Shown: positions 1 through 8,000 of the stretch, in pieces | How positions within the stretch are numbered: position 1 is the first letter of the stretch | Layout: each line of letters begins with the position of its first letter | NCBI GenBank assembly: GCA_028823185.1 | Contig: JAPKBY010000048.1 | Location: 1-8,758 of the forward strand | DNA length: 8,758 nucleotides | Source: Planctomycetota bacterium | GTDB lineage: Bacteria > Planctomycetota > UBA1135 > GCA-002686595 | Direction of reading: 5' to 3' | The notes under the pieces: generated by a model | Told to the model about the DNA's origin: nothing | Database searches by the model: none | What the model saw: only the letters and a program-made list of their open reading frames with translations | Program-made: the position numbers and the translations under genes

Positions 1-51
1 CTGCTCGCTTGTGGCTTCGTTGCGGCGGCCTTGATCGCGGCGCCTCGCTAA
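1..51 (+). CDS. C-terminal end of an unidentified protein (partial)
   Basis: The first + frame is open from the window edge to a TAA at 49-51 and reads 16 residues, LLACGFVAAALIAAPR. They are strongly hydrophobic and look like the end of a membrane helix followed by a short basic tail. The other two + frames also stop within the first 60 to 70 bases, but this frame has the most protein-like composition. A strong hairpin (38-75) covers the stop codon and forms better on the + strand than on the - strand, which fits a gene ending here and converging on clpX. No function can be assigned from so short a piece. It could also be non-coding. Confidence 0.4.
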   Translation: MLACGFVAAALIAAPR

Positions 52-75
52 GGAGCGGGGGCTAGTGAGGCGTCG
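38..75 (+). terminator. Stem-loop between convergent genes, possible terminator
   Basis: Bases 38-49 pair with 64-75 over 12 consecutive positions, with two G-U wobbles (40/73 and 47/66). The 14-nt apical part can itself form a 3-bp AGC/GCT stem closed by a GGGG loop (54-63). The wobbles become A-C mismatches on the - strand, so the structure is best in + strand RNA. It lies at the end of the partial + gene and just beyond the clpX stop. No T-run follows on either strand, so it is not a textbook intrinsic terminator. It could act as a 3' end stabiliser or a Rho-assisted end. Confidence 0.4.
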
Positions 76-101
76 GGGATAAGGGGAGGGCGCGCTTTGA
101 C

Positions 102-1580
102 TCAGGCGCTTTCGCGGCTGTTGTCGTCAGGCTTTTTCTCTTCCTCTTCCTCGACGGCCGAGACGGGCCCTTTGGCCTGCTCATCTTCCGGCTTGGGGAG
201 ATCCTCATGCGTCAGGCCCTTCGCGAGAACTTTGCGCTTGTAGACCACGTCGGCATCGACAGTGAACTCTTCAGCGTCATCACGGAGAGGCAGCTCATAG
301 AGCAGGTCTAGGAGCGCGTCTTCAATGATTGAGCGCAAGGCTCGAACGCCTGTGTCGCGATCGATAGCGATGTCTGCGATGGCCTCTAAGCCGTCTTGTG
401 AGAAATGAAGGGTCTTCCCGTTGAGGTGGAAGAGCGCCTTGTATTGCTGGGTTAGAGAGTTGCGAGGCTCTTTGAGTACCCGGACGAGGGCGTCTCTGTC
501 GAGCGTCTCTAAGTTAGCGATGACCGGGAGACGGCCGATGAATTCAGGGATGAGCCCAAACTCAACGAGGTCTTTGGGGATCAGGAAGGGCGCGTAGGCG
601 TCACGCGCGCCCGACTCATGCAGCTGGGGGAGGTTGAAGATCTCGTCAGCGTCGTCAGTCTCGTCACCGTTGGAGCCGTGCTTGCGCGCGGTGTCCTGTG
701 CGTCTTTTTTGCGGCCGAAGCCGATGGCGCTGCCGCCAATTCTGCGTGCGATGATCTCTTCGAGCCCGCTGAAGGTTCCGCCGCAGATGAAGAGGATGTT
801 GGAGGTGTCGAGCTGGATGTAGTTCTGCTCGGGGTGCTTGCGCCCACCTTGCGGAGGGACGTTTGCGACTGTCCCCTCAAGGATCTTAAGCAGGGCTTGC
901 TGGACGCCTTCACCTGAGACATCGCGAGTGATCGAGACGTTGGAGGTGGTGCGGCCGATCTTGTCGATCTCATCAACATAGATGATGCCTTGCTGCGCGC
1001 GCTCGACGTCAAAGTCGGCTGCCTGGAGAAGCTTAAGGAGGATGTTCTCGACATCTTCCCCTACATATCCCGCCTCGGTGAGGGTCGTGGCGTCGGCCAT
1101 GGCGAAGGGCAGGTCAAGGATCCTCGCGAGAGTTCGCGCGAGGAGGGTCTTGCCTGATCCGGTGGGACCGACGAAGAGGACGTTCGACTTCTCGATCTCT
1201 ACTTCGCCGTGCAGGTCAGAGTGTCTGCCCTGGTGACGGAGGCGGTTGTAGTGGTTGTAGACCGCGACTGAGAGGACCTTCTTCGCGTGCGCCTGCGCGA
1301 TGATGTACTCATCGAGGTGACGAGAGATCTCGATCGGTGTCGGCAGAGCGTTGATGTCGAAGGCCGCCTTTGCGACCTCCGCGCCAGCCTCGGCGTCCGC
1401 CTCAGCAGCCTCGGGGCTTCGCCGTTGCTCCTCTTGGAGGATTGAGTTGCATATCTCAATGCACTCATTGCAGATATAGATCCCAGGGGGACCCGCAATC
1501 AAAGAGGTGACTTGGTGTCGCCTCTTCTCACAAAAGGTGCAGCGCTCTATGTGGCGCCCGCGTCCGGTAGAAGATGACAT
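102..1580 (-). CDS. clpX: ATP-dependent Clp protease ATP-binding subunit ClpX
   Basis: ClpX is the hexameric AAA+ unfoldase that recognises degradation tags, unfolds substrates with ATP and threads them into ClpP in the cytosol. The 492-residue product has the full set of ClpX marks: an N-terminal zinc-binding domain with C14, C17, C37 and C40; Walker A GPTGSGKT at 138-145; the GYVG pore loop at 171-174; Walker B with DEID at 203-206; an RKH pore loop at 247-249; the IGF ClpP-docking loop at 286-288; the [12 protein letters not shown] box at 342-353 with the presumed arginine finger R350; and a sensor-2 region GVRALRS from 411. E. coli ClpX is 424 residues. The extra length lies in a longer linker after the zinc domain, about 24 added residues between the IGF loop and 341, and an acidic C-terminal tail (about 458-492, with a five-Glu run). 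The ATG is 10 nt after the clpP stop, so the two are almost certainly co-transcribed. No clear Shine-Dalgarno is seen, only weak AAG-type purines. Confidence 0.97.
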   Translation of the reverse strand: MSSSTGRGRHIERCTFCEKRRHQVTSLIAGPPGIYICNECIEICNSILQEEQRRSPEAAEADAEAGAEVAKAAFDINALPTPIEISRHLDEYIIAQAHAKKVLSVAVYNHYNRLRHQGRHSDLHGEVEIEKSNVLFVGPTGSGKTLLARTLARILDLPFAMADATTLTEAGYVGEDVENILLKLLQAADFDVERAQQGIIYVDEIDKIGRTTSNVSITRDVSGEGVQQALLKILEGTVANVPPQGGRKHPEQNYIQLDTSNILFICGGTFSGLEEIIARRIGGSAIGFGRKKDAQDTARKHGSNGDETDDADEIFNLPQLHESGARDAYAPFLIPKDLVEFGLIPEFIGRLPVIANLETLDRDALVRVLKEPRNSLTQQYKALFHLNGKTLHFSQDGLEAIADIAIDRDTGVRALRSIIEDALLDLLYELPLRDDAEEFTVDADVVYKRKVLAKGLTHEDLPKPEDEQAKGPVSAVEEEEEKKPDDNSRESA

Positions 1581-1590
1581 AGAGTCGATC

Positions 1591-2181
1591 TTACTTGGAA
1601 TCCTCGGGACGTGAGACGATGTGGTCGATCAAACCGAATTCCTTCGCCTCTTCTGGGGAGAGGAAGTTGTCTCTTTCCGTTGCTTGGGAAATTTCTTCGG
1701 CACTCCGACCCGTGTGGTGGGCCAGGATGTCCTCTAGCTTGCGCTTGAGGTTGAGCGTCTCGGCGATTTGAATCTCCATGTCCATCGCCGTTCCACCCAT
1801 TCCGCCGGAGGGCTGGTGGATCATGACTCGGCTGTGGGGGAGAGCGGATCGCTTGCCTGCGGTGCCCGCTGCGAGCAGGAGGGCGCCCATCGATGCGCAT
1901 TGCCCAAGGCAGTACGTTGCGATATCAGGCTCGATGATCTGCATTGTGTCGTAGATCGCGAGGCCGGCAGTTACAGAGCCGCCAGGGCTGTTGATGTACA
2001 TCTTGATGTCTTGATTGGCGCCCGCTTTATCGAGGAAAAGCAGCTGTGCCATGATCGAGTTAGCGACTTGGTCATTGACCTCGCTGCCGAGGAAGACGAT
2101 GCGGTCCTCCAAGAGACGGGAGTAGATGTCGTAGGTGCGCTCGCCGCGACCGGTCTTCTCGATGACGTAGGGGGTGTACAT
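1591..2181 (-). CDS. clpP: ATP-dependent Clp protease proteolytic subunit ClpP
   Basis: ClpP is the serine peptidase that forms the double-heptamer chamber in which ClpX- or ClpA-delivered proteins are cut. The 196-residue protein is of normal length. It carries the catalytic triad S97 (in GQCASMGA), H122 (in MIHQP) and D171 (in TERDNFLS), matching the numbering of mature E. coli ClpP, so there appears to be no propeptide. The oligomerisation and substrate-strand segment YINSPGGSV is at 62-70. The nucleophile motif has Cys at 95 where Ala is usual, a mild change. The ATG is fixed by family alignment (the protein opens with PYVIE and [14 protein letters not shown]). The leader is A-rich and has no evident Shine-Dalgarno. 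It lies 76 bp after tig and 10 bp before clpX. Confidence 0.98.
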   Translation of the reverse strand: MYTPYVIEKTGRGERTYDIYSRLLEDRIVFLGSEVNDQVANSIMAQLLFLDKAGANQDIKMYINSPGGSVTAGLAIYDTMQIIEPDIATYCLGQCASMGALLLAAGTAGKRSALPHSRVMIHQPSGGMGGTAMDMEIQIAETLNLKRKLEDILAHHTGRSAEEISQATERDNFLSPEEAKEFGLIDHIVSRPEDSK

Positions 2182-2220
2182 GTGCCGTTTTGATTTATTG
2201 GGGTTTTGAAGTGGCTCTAG

Positions 2221-2240
2221 GGGGCGCTCTCCAGCGTCCC
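2221..2240 (-). other. Small stem-loop in the tig-clpP intergenic gap
   Basis: In the - strand transcript GGGACGCT and AGCGCCCC can pair around a GGAG loop, giving 7 pairs and one internal A-C mismatch. It is 17 nt past the tig stop and about 40 nt before the clpP start. No T-run follows, so full termination is unlikely. It may mark an mRNA processing point or a partial attenuator that sets tig against clpP levels, or be chance in GC-rich DNA. No convincing separate clpP promoter was found in the gap. Confidence 0.3.
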
Positions 2241-2257
2241 ACGGTGATTAGTATCGG

Positions 2258-3550
2258 TCAGGAGGGGGCCTGAACGTTCGCGTTCTCTCGAATGAACTTT
2301 CGAACCTTCCGCTCAATGAGTTCGACCGCGACCTGATCTAGCAGGCGGTTTTCACGGTAGTAGTTCAAGACCTCTTCAATAGAGGATTGGTTTCGCTGTG
2401 CGATCTGGGCGAGCTCCGTTGAGATGTCCTCTTGGGTGACCTCTAGACCTTCCCGCTCAGCGAGCTCGCTCACGAGGAATAAGGCCTTGGTCCCTTTGTT
2501 GACCTCCTCTCTGGCGCTGGCTGATTGCTTGGTGACCTCAGCCTCTAGCTCGTCTCCTTCGAGACCCTGCTCTGTGAGTTGGGCCGTGATCTGCTGTGTG
2601 CGACCGTTGACTTGATCCTCAACCATCGGTCCAGGGAGTTCGAACTCGTGGGCGTCTAAGACCTGGTGAATCAGGACCGTCTCTTGGCGCTGATGCTCTT
2701 GCTGTTCGCGGGCCTCAGCCATCTGACTGCGGGCTACATCTCGCGCGGCGCCGATGTCTTCGCATTCGAGCAGCTTTGCGATCTCATCATCATCGGCATG
2801 GACCATCTTGAAGGTCTCAGTGATGATGAGGTGGCAGGTCGCCTCTTTGCCTTTGTGCTCGTCGTCGATCTCGGGGAAGTCTTCCGGGATCGTGATGCTG
2901 AGCTGGGGCTCGTCTCCAATTTGTACACCTTCTAGGGCCTCCTTGAAGGCGTCGGGGTCTGCGCCGGGGGGCGCGACCTCGGGGCTCATCCTGAGGCCTT
3001 CGCGTTCAAAGACCGTCTCGCCGTCACGCTCCCAGCGGAGCGTCAGCGTGGCGACACCATCTGCGGGGAGGCCCTCGGCACCCACTGGCTCAGGTTTGGC
3101 CCGCTGCTTTCGAAGATCGTCGAGCGCTTGCTCTAGCTCTTCGTCTAGCACGGGGGCTAGCTCGCTATCGATCGAGAGCCCTTTGTATTCCCCGACCTCG
3201 ATCGCGGGTCGCAGGCTGACGTCGAAGCTGTGCTTGAGTCCTTCCGGCGTGTCGAAGTCGACATCATCAAGCTTCAGGGCTTGGCGCCCAACTGGCTTGA
3301 GGTCGTGTTCTTTGATCGCTTGCTGGAAGGCCTCTTTGCTGAAGTTCTCGGCAACCTGTCGGCGCGCGTCTGCGCCGAATTGTTTCTCGAGGAAGCTGGC
3401 CGGAACCTTGCCCGGTCGGAAGCCCTTCATGCGTACGTTTTTGCCTGACTCGAAGAGCGCTCGCTTGAGCTCTCGGTCGAAGTCGGCGCGTTCGATCGTG
3501 AAGGTGATGTTGGCCTCACAGGGGCCGGCTTGTTCGCAGGTGATTTCCAC
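2258..3550 (-). CDS. tig: Trigger factor, ribosome-associated chaperone
   Basis: Trigger factor sits at the ribosome exit tunnel and shields nascent chains. I take the GTG at 3548-3550 as the start, giving 430 residues against 432 in E. coli. With this start the ribosome-docking motif GFRPGKVP falls at 43-50, the same position as in E. coli, and the protein opens as a family-typical N-domain strand. A TTG at 3640 would add 30 residues (Pro/Ser-rich) without family resemblance. The N-domain spans about 1-110. The middle FKBP/PPIase-like domain (about 150-245) is poorly conserved around the usual IDFTG-type core. The C-terminal helical arm domain runs from about 250 to 425, and is acidic and Gln/Glu-rich. 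Only weak purines (AAGAGA) precede the GTG. It is first in the tig-clpP-clpX run and is divergent from the efflux operon. Confidence 0.95.
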   Translation of the reverse strand: MEITCEQAGPCEANITFTIERADFDRELKRALFESGKNVRMKGFRPGKVPASFLEKQFGADARRQVAENFSKEAFQQAIKEHDLKPVGRQALKLDDVDFDTPEGLKHSFDVSLRPAIEVGEYKGLSIDSELAPVLDEELEQALDDLRKQRAKPEPVGAEGLPADGVATLTLRWERDGETVFEREGLRMSPEVAPPGADPDAFKEALEGVQIGDEPQLSITIPEDFPEIDDEHKGKEATCHLIITETFKMVHADDDEIAKLLECEDIGAARDVARSQMAEAREQQEHQRQETVLIHQVLDAHEFELPGPMVEDQVNGRTQQITAQLTEQGLEGDELEAEVTKQSASAREEVNKGTKALFLVSELAEREGLEVTQEDISTELAQIAQRNQSSIEEVLNYYRENRLLDQVAVELIERKVRKFIRENANVQAPS

Positions 3551-3719
3551 AGTTGTCTCTTGTGCTTTTCGCTGGTTAGGGGCGTAGGGCGAAGAATCTA
3601 ACGGGGTGAGGGTTTCGGGGAAAGGATAGGAGCGGAACAACGCAGAGAACCTTCCCTATTCGGAGGTGCTGGTACGTGGTATTTTGCCTCTGAGTCCGTC
3701 AGAATCCCCTCTAACTCAC
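3551..3719. promoter_or_regulatory. Divergent intergenic region, tig and RND operon
   Basis: This 169-bp gap separates the tig start (- strand) from the adaptor ATG (+ strand), so it must hold the promoters of both transcripts unless either is read from further away. It is the only non-coding stretch over 100 bp in the window. I see no strong sigma-70 box pair and no clear inverted repeat for a repressor. The best tig candidate is TAGATT at 3600-3595 with TTTCCC 17 bp upstream, which is weak. On the + strand TATTTT at 3680-3685 has no good -35 partner. The role is inferred from gene layout only. Confidence 0.5.
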
Positions 3720-5009
3720 ATGAACCGCCTCCAAACAAACCTGTCTTTGATCGTCGTCACCCTTATGGGGGCCGGTTTTGGCTGGAAATGGCTTCAGGAC
3801 AGTCGCCCGCCTGGTGCTGAGCGCAGCGTGGCTCCCGTCAGCGCCCTGAGAGTGAGCACGAGGGAGTTGGATCCGCGCACAGTGGATATTGAGGTGGAAG
3901 CTTTCGGTGCTTTGGAGCCCTCCCGCAGCGCTCGGCTCGCTGTTGAGGTCGGGGGCCGTGTCGTTGAAGTCTTAGAGCCTTGGCTGCCAGGGACAGAGGT
4001 CGCCGAGGGCCAGGTCTTGCTCCGCCTAGACACTGGGCTCTTGGATCAGGAGGTCGGTGTCGCGGAAGCGGCCGTGCTCGAGGCTGAGTCAGCGCTTGCG
4101 GCGGGCATGGTTGAAGTGCGCGGGGCGGCCTCAGCTGTGGTCCTTTCGGAAGAGAGCCTAGAGATCGCGCTGGCTGAGGAGGGACGAGCGGGAGCCCTCT
4201 TCGCAGCTGGCGACGCTGCCGCTAGCGAGCTAGACCGCGCACGCGCTGCCCGTCTAGTCGCAGCCAAAGCTGCTGATCTAGCGAACACTTCAGAGGCACG
4301 CGCTAAGGCTGGCCGCGACTCGGCGGCTGCCGCTCTTGTGCGCGCCAAAGCCTCGGCTTCATTGACGCGAGAGCGCCGCGCGCGTGGAGTCTTGCGCGCG
4401 CCCTTCGCAGGGCATCTCGTCGATCGAGGGCCAGCCATCGGAAGCTATCTGGTTCCAGGAGAGCTGCTCGGTGAGCTGCATGATCTCGAGCAGCTTGAGC
4501 TGCGATTGGCCGTCCCCGAAGAGAGTCTCCTCGGTTTAAAAGAGGGAGTCGGCGCGAGCGTGCGCTTGAGCGCAGAGCCTGGCCGTGTCCGCGAAGGGGT
4601 CGTTCGCTCTGTCGGTGTGCAGGCTGACCAGGCGACGCGCTCTGTGTCTGTAGTGGTCAGTCTGAAGGGCGGATCAAGAGACGCTGGTGAAGAGCAGGGC
4701 GTTCCGCTCTCTGCCGGGCAGTACGCCGGCGCTGTGCTTCATGTCGGCTCTGTCGAGAGAGCTGTGGTCGTCGGGCGAGGCGAGTTCACATGGGAGGACG
4801 GCCAGGCGGTCGCCCACGTCCTCGAGGGGGCGCCCGGTGAGGTCCCAGTGGCTAAACAGCGCGTTCTCGAGCTTGGCTCGAAGGTCGACGGTGGTTGGCT
4901 CGTCGAGCAAGGGGTTCGTGCAGGTGAGGTTTTGATCACCGGACCGCATGGACTGCTCAGAGATGGCGCTCCCTGTCGTCTCTCTGAGTCCATAAAAGAG
5001 GCTCCCTGA
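3720..5009 (+). CDS. RND efflux periplasmic adaptor subunit (HlyD/AcrA-like)
   Basis: This is a membrane fusion protein that should link the inner-membrane RND pump encoded next to it with an outer-membrane channel. With the ATG at 3720 it has 429 residues. An N-terminal hydrophobic segment (about 7-25, followed by W/K) acts as a signal anchor; no lipobox Cys is present. A first lipoyl half follows (about 75-105, GGRVVEVLEPW to LLRLD), then a long Ala/Glu/Arg-rich alpha-hairpin (about 108-220), the second lipoyl half (about 223-256, RGVLRAPFAGHLVDRG), a beta-barrel (about 258-345) and a membrane-proximal domain (about 347-420, ending LITGPHGLLRDG). The frame is open upstream to a GTG at 3666, but the Shine-Dalgarno-like CGGAG there touches the GTG and the extra 18 residues would put sequence before the membrane segment, so ATG is preferred although it lacks a clear ribosome site. 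The stop lies 10 nt before the permease. The transported compound cannot be told. Confidence 0.9.
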   Translation: MNRLQTNLSLIVVTLMGAGFGWKWLQDSRPPGAERSVAPVSALRVSTRELDPRTVDIEVEAFGALEPSRSARLAVEVGGRVVEVLEPWLPGTEVAEGQVLLRLDTGLLDQEVGVAEAAVLEAESALAAGMVEVRGAASAVVLSEESLEIALAEEGRAGALFAAGDAAASELDRARAARLVAAKAADLANTSEARAKAGRDSAAAALVRAKASASLTRERRARGVLRAPFAGHLVDRGPAIGSYLVPGELLGELHDLEQLELRLAVPEESLLGLKEGVGASVRLSAEPGRVREGVVRSVGVQADQATRSVSVVVSLKGGSRDAGEEQGVPLSAGQYAGAVLHVGSVERAVVVGRGEFTWEDGQAVAHVLEGAPGEVPVAKQRVLELGSKVDGGWLVEQGVRAGEVLITGPHGLLRDGAPCRLSESIKEAP

Positions 5010-5013
5010 GGGG
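5008..5013 (+). promoter_or_regulatory. Ribosome binding site for the RND permease
   Basis: GAGGGG overlaps the adaptor stop codon and lies 6 nt before a GTG at 5020. This supports the GTG as the permease start and suggests translational coupling with the adaptor. Confidence 0.65.
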
Positions 5014-5019
5014 CTCGCT

Positions 5020-8000
5020 GTGATTCGCGCAATCATTCGCGCAGCGATTCGGAATCCTGTCGCTGTGCACCTCGGCACCTTCGCGCTCTGTGGCGCGGGA
5101 CTCGTGGTCGGGTTCTCCATGCCAAGGGAGGTCTTTCCGGTCTTCTCTGTCGATCGCGTCCAAGTGACAGCGGTCTTGCCGGGCGCCTCTCCTGTGGACG
5201 TCGAACGGCTCGTCACCTTGCCCATGGAAGACGCGCTCGCTGGTGCGGACGGCCTAGATCGGATGTCATCGATCAGCAGCGAGAGCCTCTCGATTGTGAC
5301 CTTGGAGCTGACGCGCGGTTCCGACTCGGCGGAGTTCTTGAATGAGGTCAGGAGTCGAATTCAGTCAGGTGGCTTGCGTCTCCCCGAGGAGTGCGAGACA
5401 CCCTCGGTCAAGGAACTGCGGACAGAGTTTCCAGCGATCGCGGTCGCTGTCTCTGGCTCGGTCGGACAAGCCGCGCTTCGCGAGAGTGCTGATGATGTTC
5501 AGGCAGAACTTCAAGAGTTCTTAGGTGTCCGACGCGTTGATGTTTATGGGAACCGTGACCCGAGGCTCTGGGTTGAGGTCGAGCCAGAGGCGCTCGCTCG
5601 TTACGGCTTGACGCTGGAAGAGATCCGGACAGCGATCGGGGCAGTGATGAGAGACCTGCCTGCGGGCGCGATCCAGTCAGATCGTGGCGGGTTCCTGGTC
5701 CGGGTTGAGTCTGGCGCCGACACCGCGGAAGAGCTCGAGGAGGCTTTGCTGCGAACCTATCCTGATGGCCGCCGCCTCTTGTTGGGGCAAGTCGCGAAGA
5801 TCTCAGATTCCTGGGAGCGGCCGATGGTGCTCTCTCGCTTTGGAGGAGAGCCGGCTGTGACCCTCTATGTTCAGAAGCTGAGCTCTGCGGACACCATCGA
5901 TCTATCGCAGGCGATCTTTGATTGGATTCAATCGGACCCCGAGCTTCCGCCCGGCGTCTCGGTGGGCGCGCACTCGGACGTCTCCGTCTATGTAAGCAAT
6001 AGGTTGAGAACCATGCAGGAGTCAGCGCTGCTTGGGGCTGCCCTGGTGCTGATCTCTCTGGTGCTCTTCTTGAGCCCACGCGTTGCGCTCATGACGGCGC
6101 TTGGGATCCCGATCTCCTTTCTCGGTGGCTTGCTCCTCGCCGGTTCGATGGGGCTGACGCTCAACATGATCGTCATGTTTGGGCTGATCGTCGTTCTCGG
6201 GATGATCGTTGATGACGCGATCGTCGTTGGGGAGAACGTCTATCGATTGATGGAGGAGGGCTACTCTCCTGAGGACGCTGCTGTCGAGGGCGCGGCTCAG
6301 GTGGCGAAGCCAGTCCTCGCCACGATCCTCACGAGCATCGCTGCCTTCGGTCCGATCCTTGTTATGGCGGGGACGACAGGCGCCTTCCTTCGTCCGCTGC
6401 CCCTGATCGTCAGCTTTTGCCTGATCGTCTCTCTCTTCGAGGCGTTGCTTGTTCTCCCCGTTCACCTCGCCTTTCATTCTGGTGTGGTGAAGGCGGCGGG
6501 CGCTGCCTCAGGGACAGAGCGTTGGTATGAGCCTCTTCGACGTGGCTATGAGCGAGTGCTCGCTCGCTGCATCGCGCATCGTCTCGCTTTCGTGCTCGGG
6601 GCCTGTGCGATCTGCGGCTTGATGGTCACCTTCGCTACCAGTCACATGAAGTTCGTTCTCTTCGATGACTTCGAGTCCAAGCTCCTCTTTGTAGGCGTGC
6701 GCATGGAGGAGGGGGCCGGGCTAGACGAGACGACGCGGGCTACGGAAGAGCTAGAGCAGCGGGTCATGCAGCTCGCGGCAGGGGAGATGGAATCTGTACA
6801 GACCTCTGTGGGCATCTACACCGAGGATGGGGTCAAGGTCGAGGTCGCGCAGAACTTAGCTCAGATCACTATTGAGCTCTCTGAGGGTGAGCATCGGGAG
6901 CGCTCCACCCAGGAGGTCATCGCGTCGCTGAGGGAGTTCTTCGAGGATTTGCCGCGTGGTGTGGCTGACATCACGATCGGACAACCCAGCGCTGGCCCCA
7001 CAGGGAAAGCTGTCGACATATGGGTCTCTGGTCCTGACTTGGCTGTCTTGAAGGAGGCTGCCTCCGCGGTCGTTCTAGAGCTGTCCTCCATCGCCGGAAT
7101 CAAGGGCGCTCGCGATAACATAGAGAGCGGAAAGCAACAGATTGAGCTGTCGCTCCGAGATGACGCTCGGGCGCTCGGCGTGACAGAGGTCAGCCTTGGA
7201 GCTCAGATGGCGGCAGCTTTTGAGGGACTAGAGGCTGCGCGCCTGCGTCGTGGAAAGGACGAGGTGAGGGTGATTGTTAAATTGCCCGAATCGATACGTG
7301 AGGACGCGTCCTCACTTGAGCATTTACAGGTCTCGGTTCCTGGTGGAGGGCGAGTGCCGCTCGGAGCTCTGGCCACCTTGAGTGAAGGGCCCGGGCCGGT
7401 GACGATCGTGCGTGATCGTCGGGAGCGCACGGTTAACATCGTGGCAGATGTCGATCGCAGCGTGATCACGGCCCGTGAGGTTACGGCCGCCATGGAGCCA
7501 GCTCTCGTGCTCCTTCGTGAGCGCTTTGAGGGCTACCGCTTTGAGGTTAGAGGTGATGCAGAGGATACGCAGGAGTCACTCGACAGCTTGTATCGCGCAC
7601 TCTTCGTCTGTGTGCTCCTCATCTACCTGATCCTTGGCACCCTCTTTCGGTCTTATGCGCAGCCCTTCGTGATTATGTTCATCATCCCCTTTGGGGCGAT
7701 GGGGATGATCTTGGGGCACATGCTCATGGACCGCTCTATCGGGATCATGTCGCTCATTGGGTTGCTCGCGCTGTCAGGCGTTGTCGTTAATGATTCGCTC
7801 ATCTTCGTTGACTCTGTCAACGCTAAGATCCGGAAGGGGGTTGGGCTGTTCAACGCGCTCATGTACGCCGGACGTATCCGTTTTAGGCCGATCTTGCTCA
7901 CGTCGATCACGACCATGCTCGGCCTGAGCCCGCTCGCATTCTTCGCTACGGGACAAGCCCGGTTCTTGCAGCCTATGGCTATCACCATGTTCTTCGGGCT

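Noticed and set aside
52..101. Start of lon downstream of clpX on the - strand
   Set aside because: No start codon with a ribosome site on the - strand between the clpX stop and the window edge; the hairpin and + strand frame favour a convergent gene.
2182..2215. Heat-shock (sigma-32-like) promoter before clpP suggested by CCCCAATA
   Set aside because: No CTTGAA-type -35 at the required distance upstream.
2754..3587. 277-codon + strand open frame opposite tig
   Set aside because: It is Ser/Arg-rich, low in complexity and fully antisense to the well-supported trigger factor gene; it is a shadow of tig codon usage in GC-rich DNA with no family resemblance.
3589..3623. Sigma-70-like promoter for tig (TTTCCC, 17 bp, TAGATT)
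   Set aside because: Only about 3 of 6 and 4 of 6 matches to consensus; expected by chance, so not called as a site.
3551..3640. TTG start giving a 30-residue N-terminal extension of trigger factor
   Set aside because: The extension has no family similarity, and the GTG at 3550 places the ribosome-docking motif at the E. coli position.
5408..6079. 223-codon - strand open frame inside the RND permease
   Set aside because: Arg/Pro/Ser-rich composition typical of an antisense shadow; the + strand frame is a clear RND protein throughout.
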